Assembly: GCA_024516155.1 (NCBI GenBank)
Contig: JAJJXM010000157.1
Coordinates: 1-28,372, forward strand
Direction: 5' to 3'
Source: Pyronema omphalodes
Taxonomy: Eukaryota > Ascomycota > Pezizomycetes > Pezizales > Pyronemataceae
Length of the DNA: 28,372 nt
How positions within the stretch are numbered: the first letter of the stretch is position 1; each line of letters begins with the position of its first letter. The notes under the pieces are model-generated. The model saw only the letters and a program-made list of their open reading frames with translations. It did no database searches and was not told the DNA's origin. The translations under genes were made by a program, and so were the position numbers. Positions 1-7,108 of this stretch are shown here, in pieces.

Positions 1-1
1 A

Positions 2-736
2 TTGGTGAGCGATGAGCAACGCTTCCCAACCCCTCATAAACGGATTTCTTATGCCATGGGCCGCCTCCGCGGACGCGCCTTGGATCAGATTCTTCCTTAT
101 ATCAAGGAAAATGGCAACAGCTGGGCCCTCAACGACGTCGAGGACGTCATTAAAATTTTACAGCGTACCTTTGGAGACCCGGACGAGCGCGCAACGGCTG
201 GTTTCAAACTACAAAATCTCCGACAAAACAACCGGGAATCTTCGGACTATTATGCAGAGTTCTCCCACCTAGTCGCAGAGTTAGGCTGGGACGAAGCCGT
301 CACCATGGATGCCCTGCGTAACGGCCTGTCCCTCGAGCTGCACGAAAAGTTGGTTGGCGCCCCGCCCACCGCCACGATGCACGAATTTGTTGACCAGTGC
401 CAAAAATTGGACTCCCAATCGAGAGCACTTGAGAACCTCCGCAAGCTGCGTACCAACCGCGGCCAAGTTAAACCCACTACCACCGCCACCCCCGCCACCA
501 GCCGCCCCACCCCCGCTACCCAAGCCACCTCCGCCTCCTCCAACAAGCAAACCGCTGCCCAGGGACCCCGTCAGAAACTTTCGGCACAGGAGCGCGCGAC
601 CCGCCTGTCAGAAGGACGTTGCCTCTACTGCGGTGGCCTCGGCCACATGGCTGCGTCGTGCCCCGCCAAGACGAATGTTAAAGTGGCGAGCGTGGAATTA
701 TTGGATACTGAAGAAGAGGTGCCGGGAAAAGAATAA
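2..736 (+). CDS. gag: Gag (5'-partial), family-1 copy A
   Basis: This is the capsid/nucleocapsid polyprotein of copy A, cut by the window edge. The 244 visible residues match residues 32 onward of the Gag of element B (5637-6461) with scattered substitutions. They comprise the retrotransposon-gag helical domain (about residues 1-145), a Thr/Ala/Pro-rich linker (about 155-190) and a CCHC zinc knuckle CLYCGGLGHMAASC (C-x2-C-x4-H-x4-C, about 207-220). The stop is TAA at 734-736, two codons after the GGGAAAA slippery heptamer. No start codon should be read here, because the first in-window Met is only the edge of the open frame. The reading frame is intact as far as visible. Confidence 0.9.
   Translation: MVSDEQRFPTPHKRISYAMGRLRGRALDQILPYIKENGNSWALNDVEDVIKILQRTFGDPDERATAGFKLQNLRQNNRESSDYYAEFSHLVAELGWDEAVTMDALRNGLSLELHEKLVGAPPTATMHEFVDQCQKLDSQSRALENLRKLRTNRGQVKPTTTATPATSRPTPATQATSASSNKQTAAQGPRQKLSAQERATRLSEGRCLYCGGLGHMAASCPAKTNVKVASVELLDTEEEVPGKE
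724..730 (+). promoter_or_regulatory. -1 ribosomal frameshift site, copy A
   Basis: The heptamer GGGAAAA lies in the gag frame as G GGA AAA, directly before GAA TAA. Pol is in the -1 frame and opens at 712. Six bases (GAATAA) separate the heptamer from a potential stem ACCAGC/GCTGGT. The arrangement is identical in element B. Confidence 0.72.
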
Positions 737-2778
737 ACCAGCTGCAAGAAGATGGCTCTGCCGCTGGTGGGAATATTATTGCTGATACATTGCTATTATC
801 GGGCGCAAGTTTTACTGGAAAGTTAGAATGCAAACACCTTGTTCTCTCCTGTTCCTTGTTTTCCAATAACCGCTCCGTGAAAACAGTAGCGCTCGTTGAC
901 TGCGGCGCCACTGGTATCGCCTTTGTTGACCGCAATTTCGCCCGCCATCACAAAATCCCCCTAACCCCCCTATCCACCGCCCGAACGGTCGAAGTTATCG
1001 ACGGCCGCCCCATATCCTCAGGGAAAATCACACACCTCGCCCAAGTAGAGTGTACCATCAACGGTCACTCGGAAACCCTTCCCATGTTTGTCACCAAGTT
1101 GGGTCACTACCCGGTGGTGTTGGGCATCCCCTGGTTGAAGAAACACGATGTAACAATAAGCTTCAGTTCCAACACTGTAAGCTTCGACTCCCAATACTGC
1201 CTAAGGAACTGCACCCCGTTGCCTGTAAGCACAACCGGTGTCGAGGTCCTGGACTCGAGGCCCCCTCCCGCTGACCACGAGCCCGACACAAACCCCACGC
1301 CGGAGTTAGAAGACTCGGTCCCCGACCCCCCGGACGAACCCCCAATAGCGATCTCAAGTCTAACCATCTCCGACTTCAAAGAAATGGTACAAGACGAAAG
1401 CCTGACAGTGTTCTCGCTATCGTTGGACGACATCACCGTCGCCCTACAAGACAAGCCCCCCCTCACGGATGACGAACTGAAAGACATGATCCCCGAAGAG
1501 TATCATGACTACCTCGATTTATTCAAGGAGGTTAACGCGAAGGAACTCCCCCCACACCGACCCTACGACCACAAGATCCCACTGAAAGAGGGATTCGTCC
1601 CCCCCTTTGGCCCGCTATACTCGCTGTCACGCAACGAGTTGCAGACGCTGAAAGCGTGGCTCGATGAGAATTTGGAGAAAGGATTTATACAACGCTCCCA
1701 ATCATCAGCCGCCTCGCCGATATTATTCGTGAAAAAATCAGACGGATCCCTACGCCTATGCGTCGATTACCGAAGACTGAATGAAGGTACCGGGAAGAAC
1801 CGGTACCCGCTGCCATTGATACAGGAAACGATGATGAATCTTTCCAAAGCTCAATACTTTACGACCCTGGATGTCCGCAGCGCTTATAACCTTATCAGAA
1901 TGGCAGAAGGCGAAGAATGGAAGACGGCCTTCCGCACAAGGTACGGCCTATTCGAGTCGAAAGTGATGCCCTTTGGGCTCACCAACGCGCCTGCCGATTT
2001 CCAGGCATTTATAAATGATGTCCTGAGACCATACCTGGACCAGTTCTGTACGGCATACCTGGACGATATCCTGGTGTTTTCTGAAACAAAGCCCGACCAC
2101 ACCGCGCACGTCCGAAAGATCTTGGAACGACTCAAACAAGAAAAACTGCACTTGAAACCAGAGAAGTGTAAGTTTGCTAAGGCTGAAGTACAGTACCTGG
2201 GCTACAACATTGGCCGCGACGGCGCGCGCATGATGGATTCCAAAGTAGCCACAGTCAGAGATTGGAAGGAACCAACCAATTTGAAACAGGTCCAAGAGTT
2301 CCTGGGTTTCGCGAACTTTTACCGACGATTTTTCAAGGACTACTCAAAAGTAGTCTCCCCTCTAACGGCTCTGTCCAAAAAGAAAGATGGTAAAGCAATC
2401 CCCTTTACCTGGGGTAAGGATCAGCAAAGCGCCTTCGACCGACTGAAGGACGCATTTACATCAGCACCAATTCTCAAGCACTTCGACTACGAGAATCCGA
2501 TTGTAGTAGAAACAGACGCATCTGACTATGTGTCCGCTGGAGTATTATCACAATACGACGACGATAACGTGTTACATCCCGTCGCGTTTTATTCCAAAAA
2601 GCATTCCCCGGCACAATGCAACTATGACATCCATGACAAACAACTACTGGCAATAGTTCGTTGTTTCGAGGAATGGCGTCCCCACTTGGAGGGCTCCGCC
2701 TTCCCTATAAATGTATTGACAGACCACAAGAATCTCGAATACTTTATGACGACAAAGCTACTTAACAGACGACAAGCA

Positions 2779-2786
2779 CGCTGGTC
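2779..2786. repeat. Target-site duplication, left (hAT-like element)
   Basis: CGCTGGTC, repeated at 3526-3533 and single in uninterrupted copies B and C of the same gene. Confidence 0.92.
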
Positions 2787-2807
2787 TAGGGATGCACACG
2801 AGACGAG
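2787..2807 (+). repeat. Left terminal inverted repeat of the hAT-like element
   Basis: 21 bp, perfect complement of 3505-3525; begins TAGGGATGCACAC. Confidence 0.92.
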
Positions 2808-3504
2808 ACGAGACGAGACCGAGCTTGGTCTCGAGACGCCTCGTCTCGTGGGATTTTGGTCTCGTAAGTCTCGGGACGTCTCGAGCGTCTCGGCGAGACG
2901 CTCGAGACTTTTTGCCCAACCAAAAAAAATAGAAAACAAAGAATTTGGAAAAATTCAAAAGAACAAATAAAAGAACTCAAAAGCAAAACTACAATTCCTC
3001 CAAATATTGCATTTTCCGATTCCCTTCCTCTTAGACATCCCCTATTTCCTGGTCATCAAAATAGGTAACTCAGGAAATAAAAAAGTACAAAAAAATCACA
3101 ATTCCTCCGCGTATTGCCTTTCTGGATTTTTATGTTTTTTGTGCTCTTCCATCTCCCAATCATAAACCTCTAGGAGTCCATTCCAACTTTTCATGAGATG
3201 TACTGCGGTTGTAGTTTTGCCTAGCAAGCGATTCACATTCTTTAGGATAAGAATTCCCTCATTAGAACAACCCTAGCTCTCAGCCTGCTAGCTCGCAGTA
3301 TGGCTTCTGATGCTATCTGAAACTTCATGAATTATGTATATTTTTTTTTGTAATTTTTTCCAAAGTTTTACATATATTTCCTAAGTCTCGAAAAGTCTCG
3401 AGCTTATCTCGAGCTTTTGAAAAAAAAGTCTCGAGACGTCTCGTCTCGTGAAAATCTAGTCTCCTCGGTCTCGAGACTAAAGCTCGAACTCTCGTCTCGA
3501 GCCG

Positions 3505-3525
3505 CTCGTCTCGTGTGCATCCCTA
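3505..3525 (-). repeat. Right terminal inverted repeat of the hAT-like element
   Basis: 21 bp, ends GTGTGCATCCCTA; pairs perfectly with 2787-2807. Confidence 0.92.
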
Positions 3526-3533
3526 CGCTGGTC
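3526..3533. repeat. Target-site duplication, right (hAT-like element)
   Basis: CGCTGGTC, second copy; pol of copy A resumes immediately after it. Confidence 0.92.
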
Positions 3534-4316
3534 TGAATTCCTGTCTCGGTTCAACTTTGTGATCACCTATCGACCGGGAACGTTGGGAGGAAAACCGGAC
3601 GCCCTGACAAGACGAGCCGCCGACCTCCCGGGGGAGGGAGACGAACGCATACTAGCGAATCAGCAAGCTGTTCTAAAGCCACAAAACTTCCAGTTGTGCA
3701 TGACCCCGCCCATGAAACTTGCACCCTCCGAAGTAGACCTCCTGTTTAAGTAGGGCTACAAGACAGATTCATTCCCCAACCGAGTGTTGGGAATGCTGGA
3801 AGACGGTACACAAATCTGTAAGGACATATCACTCGCCGATTGCTCCGTGTTGGAAAACAGATTGTACTACCGAGACTGCCTCTATGTCCCCGCGCTGGAT
3901 AAACTACGATTGAAACTACTACAAGATCACCACGACCCCCCCACCATGGGACACCCGGGCCGTGCAAAGACTTTCGAACTCCTCGCCAGGAATTATTACT
4001 GGCCTTCGATGAGAAAAGATGTGGACCAATGCGTCCGAAATTGCCACACTTGTAAAAGAACAAAAGCTACCCGTCACGCACCCTATGGAACCTTGAAACC
4101 CCTACCGGTCCCGCACCACCCGTGGCAGAATATATCTGTGGACTTTGTTACTGGACTACCGACATCAGAAGGCTGCGACGCAATATGTGCGATCGTTTGC
4201 CGACTCACGAAACAGCGGCACCTAGTGCCCTGTCACTCCACGATAGACGCAGAAGGCTTCGCGCAACTCTTCCTGGAAAACGTATTCAAACTAAACGGTC
4301 TGCCAGACACAGTAGT
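3534..4316 (+). pseudogene. pol: Pol middle part (RNase H end, integrase N-half), copy A
   Basis: Pol of copy A continues in the original frame after the hAT-like insertion. It reads the RNase H to integrase connector ([16 protein letters not shown]), an in-frame TAG at 3751-3753 where copies B and C have GAG, then the integrase HHCC zinc-binding domain (HHDPPTMGH ... NCHTC) and the first catalytic Asp in VDFVTGLP. It stops at 4316, just upstream of the second catalytic Asp (SDRGPQF), where element B is inserted. The TAG is a single G-to-T change and is a simple nonsense mutation. Confidence 0.87.
4312..4316. repeat. Target-site duplication of element B, left
   Basis: GTAGT, repeated at 10725-10729. 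The uninterrupted sequence in copies B and C reads cagtagtgtccgac with one GTAGT. Confidence 0.92.
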
Positions 4317-4846
4317 TGTCACGGCACACGGCTGACGAGCCGTTGTGTTGCGTCATCATGTTGTCGTGGTTGTTGATTGACATCGTGCCGTTGTCTTGCC
4401 GTGTTGTGTTGCCGTTGTGTTGTTGGTATTGTTATGTGTGCCGTGCCATTGTGACTGAGAGAATGATTGATGATGGATGACGTACCACGAGCTGGAGAGC
4501 TGTGGCGTCGCAGGTGAATTGATGGAGAACGGAAGCTCATGTAGCGATGATTGTATGACGGCCCAGCAAGAGTGCTGGCCGCCCCTTTGTACATAAGGAG
4601 GCTTGCCTCCCCGTTGTCGAGATTCTCCATCGAACGTCTGGTGTCTTCTCCTTGCTCCTAATATAAGATTTCTTCTCCTAAGTCCTACGTCACTCTTGTC
4701 CTTGTCCCTGTCCCTGTTTAGTGTGCCGTCCGTCTGACGAGCACTTCGGTCCTTGTCCTGCCGTTCCCCGTCCCGGAACCTGCCTAGTCCCTCTTGCCGG
4801 TAGTGTTCAGTGTGTCCCTTGAACGTCCGTTCTCGTGTCCCTGACA
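4317..4846 (+). repeat. 5' LTR of element B
   Basis: 530 bp, TG...CA termini. A hairpin (ACGGCT-GACG-AGCCGT, 4328-4343) lies near the 5' end; in copy A the loop is changed but the stem kept. A TATA-like TACATAAG at 4590-4597 precedes ATCGAACGT (4629-4637), the proposed self-primer near the transcript start. Other family copies have AATAAA shortly downstream; here it reads AATATAAG. Confidence 0.93.
4629..4637 (+). promoter_or_regulatory. Putative self-primer in the LTR (Tf1-like)
   Basis: ATCGAACGT is the exact reverse complement of the primer-binding site at 4849-4857. It is kept in every family-1 LTR here, including 15236-15766 and the reversed one. It lies 39 bp after a TATA-like TACATAAG, which fits a position at the 5' end of the RNA, as in Tf1 of fission yeast. 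Confidence 0.6.
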
Positions 4847-4848
4847 TT

Positions 4849-4857
4849 ACGTTCGAT
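4849..4857 (+). promoter_or_regulatory. Primer-binding site (self-priming type), element B
   Basis: ACGTTCGAT starts 2 nt after the 5' LTR. No TGG-type tRNA 3'-end complement is seen there. The same nine bases follow the LTR at 12138, while the bases just beyond differ (CGATTAAC against CTAATAAT), so conservation stops where the pairing stops. Confidence 0.65.
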
Positions 4858-4881
4858 CGATTAACTATTCAACCGACACGC

Positions 4882-5124
4882 ATGAACCGCACCGGTTCTG
4901 CCTGGACCTACGCACTAAAACAAGCGCTTGAAACGCACACCTTACACGAAACCTTTGGGATCCCCGACAGATTCGCTGGCGCAGTGCGCAGAACCATCCG
5001 ACGAGCAGAAAATAACTGCTACCTTGTGGTCCGCTGGCAACTCCAGGACTACACTTATCAGGAGCACACCCGCCGCACCATCAGACTCAAGCCAATCCTC
5101 AGAGCCCGCCAGAATGCATATTAA
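4882..5124 (+). CDS. Conserved leader ORF of family 1, unknown function
   Basis: An 80-codon frame beginning MNRTGSAWTYALKQALE lies 36 nt after the LTR. I do not recognise the product. It has an acidic-to-basic helical look (Arg-rich centre RRTIRRAE) and no signal peptide or membrane segment. The best evidence that it is coding is comparison with the relic at 12174-12302: over 43 shared codons I count 17 synonymous and 4 amino-acid changes, with no indel. It ends TAA 5122-5124, overlapping by 11 nt the ATG at 5114 of the next frame (+1). It could be a separate small protein, or the N-terminus of Gag reached by frameshift or reinitiation. Confidence 0.65.
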   Translation: MNRTGSAWTYALKQALETHTLHETFGIPDRFAGAVRRTIRRAENNCYLVVRWQLQDYTYQEHTRRTIRLKPILRARQNAY

Positions 5125-5560
5125 ACTTATTGACGAAGGACACTGGCAACAAATTGTGAACGCCGCCGCCATGACCCAGTTCCCTGACGGCCATGAACCG
5201 CTCACCTTTACCAAACAACTCGCACAATCCATCTTAGACGCTCAGGACCACCCCACGGGTTATCTCTTAAACGACCTCGCGGAAACCCCCGGCTCCCGTA
5301 ACAGCACTCGGGTATCCAGCCCTGTCGCCTCCCGCGCTCCGGAAGCTCCCACCCCGGCCCCCATTCCCCCTGTCCTGATCCAGACTGGCTCCGTCCAGGT
5401 CTACCCGAACGGCCCAGAACCAGCACCGCGAGCCGCTGCACCCCCTACCACAGTCGCAGCCGCAGCCCCCCGCCCCCGCGATAATCGCACCAATCCCCAG
5501 ACCCCCCCTCCGCGACCCCGAGATCCCCCTAACTCCGGAGGAACAAGCCGATACAAATGA
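5114..5560 (+). CDS. Putative Gag N-terminal ORF, family 1
   Basis: A frame of 148 codons begins MHIKLIDEGHWQQIV and its ATG overlaps the stop of the leader ORF. The first 65 residues look like a folded, mixed-charge domain; the rest is Pro/Ala/Arg-rich. The same open frame extends upstream to 4928, but there it only shadows the leader ORF. The main gag frame is +1 to this one and is open from 5379, reading coherently (PLTPEEQADTNEIHYYEKEL) upstream of its first ATG at 5637. This suggests the frame is really the N-terminus of Gag, joined in 5379-5560 by a frameshift or by an indel in the C-runs around 5466-5477. No second complete copy is available here to decide. Confidence 0.5.
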   Translation: MHIKLIDEGHWQQIVNAAAMTQFPDGHEPLTFTKQLAQSILDAQDHPTGYLLNDLAETPGSRNSTRVSSPVASRAPEAPTPAPIPPVLIQTGSVQVYPNGPEPAPRAAAPPTTVAAAAPRPRDNRTNPQTPPPRPRDPPNSGGTSRYK

Positions 5561-5636
5561 AATCCACTATTACGAGAAAGAGCTCACCCGCCAGCGTGAA
5601 CTCATCAACGCGCTACTCGCCTCCCCCGGCATCCGC

Positions 5637-6461
5637 GTGACCGGAGACAAAATCTCGGATCCGCCAACCTTCGACGGGTCCAACAGGGAGGACCTCCGCC
5701 GTTTTGTCTCTTTGCTTCGCATCAAGTTAGTGAGCGATGAACTACGTTTCCCGACCCCCCATAAACGGATTTCTTACGCCATGGGCCGCCTCCGCGGACG
5801 CGCCCTGGATCAGATTCTTCCTTATATCAAGGAAAATGGCAACCGCTGGGAACTCAACGACGTCGAGGACGTCATTAAAATTTTACAGCGTACCTTTGGA
5901 GACCCGGACGAGCGCGCAACGGCTCGTTTCAAACTACAAAACCTCCGACAGAACAACCGCGAATTTTCGGACTACTATGCAGAGTTCTCCCGCCTAGTCG
6001 CAGAGTTAGGCTGGGACGAAGCCGCCACCATGGATGCCCTGCGTAACGGCCTGTCCCTTGAGCTACACGAGAAGTTGGTTGGTGCCCCGCCCACCACCAC
6101 GATGCACGAATTCGTCGAACAGTGTCAAAAATTGGACTCCCAATTAAGAGCACTTGAAAACCTCCGCAAGCTGCGTACCAACCGCGGCCAAGTTAAAACC
6201 ACTACCACCGCCACCCCCGCCACCAGTCGCCCCACCCCCGCTACCCAAGCCACCACCGCCTCCTCCAGCAAGCAAACCCCGGCCCAAGGACCCCGTCAGA
6301 AACTGTCGGCACAGGACCGCGCGACCCGCCTATCAGAAGGACGTTGCCTCTACTGCGGTGGCCTCGGCCACATGGCTGCGTCGTGCCCCGCCAAGACGAA
6401 TGTTAAAGTGGCGAGCGTGGAATTAGTGGATGCTGAAGAAGAAGTGTCGGGAAAAGAATAA
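5637..6461 (+). CDS. gag: Gag polyprotein, element B
   Basis: This is the structural protein that forms the virus-like particle in the cytoplasm and binds the element RNA. It has 274 residues from the first in-frame ATG, though coherent coding sequence extends upstream to about 5379, so the true start is probably earlier. Residues about 12-165 form the retrotransposon-gag domain (FDGSNREDLRRFV ... LLRIKL ... YYAEFSRLVAELGW). A Thr/Pro-rich linker covers 180-215, and a CCHC knuckle CLYCGGLGHMAASC lies at 237-250. The TAA at 6459-6461 follows the frameshift heptamer at 6449-6455. Most copies of the protein end here; a minority would continue into Pol. Confidence 0.9.
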   Translation: MTGDKISDPPTFDGSNREDLRRFVSLLRIKLVSDELRFPTPHKRISYAMGRLRGRALDQILPYIKENGNRWELNDVEDVIKILQRTFGDPDERATARFKLQNLRQNNREFSDYYAEFSRLVAELGWDEAATMDALRNGLSLELHEKLVGAPPTTTMHEFVEQCQKLDSQLRALENLRKLRTNRGQVKTTTTATPATSRPTPATQATTASSSKQTPAQGPRQKLSAQDRATRLSEGRCLYCGGLGHMAASCPAKTNVKVASVELVDAEEEVSGKE

Positions 6462-7081
6462 ACCAGCTGCAAGAAGATGGCTCTGCCGCTGGTGGGAATA
6501 TTATTGCTGATACATTGCTATTATCGGGCGCAAGTTTTTCTGGAAAGTTAGAATGCAAACACCTTGTCCTCTCCTGTTCCTTGTTTTCCAATAACCGCTC
6601 CGTGAAAACAGTAGCGCTCGTTGACTGCGGCGCCACTGGTATCGCCTTTGTTGACCGCAATTTCGCCCGCCATCACAAACTCCCCCTAACCCCCCTATCC
6701 ACCGCCCGAACGGTCGAAGTTATCGACGGCCGCCCCATATCCTCAGGAAAGATAACACACCTCGCCCAAGTAGAGTGTACCATCAACGGTCACTCGGAAA
6801 TCCTTCCTATGTTTGTCACCAAGCTGGGTCACTACCCGGTGGTGTTGGGTATCCCCTGGTTGAAGAAACACGATGTAACAATAAGCTTCAGTTCCAACAC
6901 TGTAAGCTTCGACTCCCAATACTGCCTAAGGAACTGCACCCCGTTGCCTGTAAGCACAACCGGTGTCGAGGTCCTGGACTCGAGGCCCCCTCCCGCTGTC
7001 CACGAGCCCGACACAAACCCCTTGCCGGAGTTGGAAGACTCGGTCCCCGACCCCCCGGACGAACCCCCAATAGAGATCTGA
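6437..7081 (+). CDS. pol: Pol N-terminal part: retropepsin (ends at TGA), element B
   Basis: This is the aspartic protease that cleaves Gag and Gag-Pol. It lies in the -1 frame relative to gag and overlaps it by 25 nt; there is no start codon until 6515, consistent with expression by frameshift. The catalytic motif is ALVDCGATGIAF (Asp codon 6623-6625), with Cys after the Asp where retropepsins normally have Ser or Thr; copy A shares it. The flap and second-half motif VVLGIPWLKKHDV follows. The frame ends at TGA 7079-7081; copy A has TCA (Ser) here. The sequence after the stop continues in the same frame, so this is one nonsense change in a Pro/Asp-rich linker, not a natural gene boundary. 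Confidence 0.85.
   Translation, partial: RRSVGKRINQLQEDGSAAGGNIIADTLLLSGASFSGKLECKHLVLSCSLFSNNRSVKTVALVDCGATGIAFVDRNFARHHKLPLTPLSTARTVEVIDGRPISSGKITHLAQVECTINGHSEILPMFVTKLGHYPVVLGIPWLKKHDVTISFSSNTVSFDSQYCLRNCTPLPVSTTGVEVLDSRPPPAVHEPDTNPLPELEDSVPDPPDEPPIEI
6449..6455 (+). promoter_or_regulatory. -1 ribosomal frameshift site, element B
   Basis: GGGAAAA lies in gag phase as G GGA AAA. It is followed by a 6-nt spacer GAATAA containing the gag stop, then a potential stem ACCAGC (6462-6467) / GCTGGT (6488-6493). Pol is open in the -1 frame from 6437. This is the classic X XXY YYZ, spacer and stem layout. Confidence 0.75.
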
Positions 7082-7108
7082 AGTCTAACCATCTCCGACT
7101 TCAAGGAA

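Larger units (their letters stand above)
712..2786 (+). pseudogene. pol: Pro-Pol N-terminal part (PR, RT, RNase H), copy A
   Basis: This is the protease, reverse transcriptase and RNase H part of Pol. The frame opens after TGA 709-711 and lies -1 to gag, so it has no start of its own; the first Met is at 790. Protease shows VDCGATG, with Cys where Ser or Thr is usual after the catalytic Asp. RT shows the VDYRRLN, MPFGLTNAP and YLDD motifs (YLDD begins at 2056) and the LGFANFYRRF thumb motif. RNase H shows VETDASD and [10 protein letters not shown]. The reading is cut at 2786 by the hAT-like element; the frame runs on into it to a stop at 2970, which is not biological. Unlike element B, this copy has TCA rather than TGA at the PR-RT linker. 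Confidence 0.88.
2787..3525. mobile_element. Non-autonomous hAT-like DNA transposon (MITE)
   Basis: A 739-bp insertion interrupts pol of copy A. It has perfect 21-bp terminal inverted repeats beginning TAGGGATGCACACGAG and is flanked by the direct repeat CGCTGGTC (8 bp), which occurs once in uninterrupted copies B (near 8505) and C (near 13597). An 8-bp duplication and YAGGG-type termini are characteristic of the hAT superfamily. No transposase frame is present and the centre (about 2910-3380) is AT-rich. Both ends are packed with GAGAC/GTCTC words: I count 13 in the left 120 bp and 11 in the right 145 bp, resembling subterminal transposase-binding repeats. Insertion plus duplication adds 747 bp, a multiple of three, but stop codons inside still kill pol. 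Confidence 0.9.
1..4316 (+). mobile_element. Ty3/gypsy family-1 copy A, left segment
   Basis: This is the left part of an LTR retrotransposon whose 5' end lies outside the window. It holds most of gag, then protease, reverse transcriptase, RNase H and the N-terminal half of integrase. The segment is broken by the hAT-like insertion at 2787-3525 and ends at 4316, where element B begins; the same integrase reading continues at 10725. The order gag-PR-RT-RH-IN defines Metaviridae. A is inactive: it has two insertions, a TAG stop at 3751-3753, and a lost integrase catalytic glutamate in its right segment. Confidence 0.93.

Noticed and set aside
281..550. Gly-rich minus-strand frame opposite gag
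   Set aside because: It is the shadow of the Thr/Pro-rich linker of Gag (CCN-rich codons) on the other strand.
2788..2970. Pol of copy A reading on into the hAT-like element
   Set aside because: The extension is translation of the transposon end; uninterrupted copies B and C show the true continuation.
4847..4866. tRNA-primed primer-binding site
   Set aside because: There is no TGG-type start and no obvious match to a tRNA 3' end; the complement lies in the LTR itself.
4928..5113. Upstream start at 4928 for the second family-1 ORF
   Set aside because: Synonymous-biased change supports the other frame (leader ORF) over this stretch, so the ATG at 5114 is the better start.
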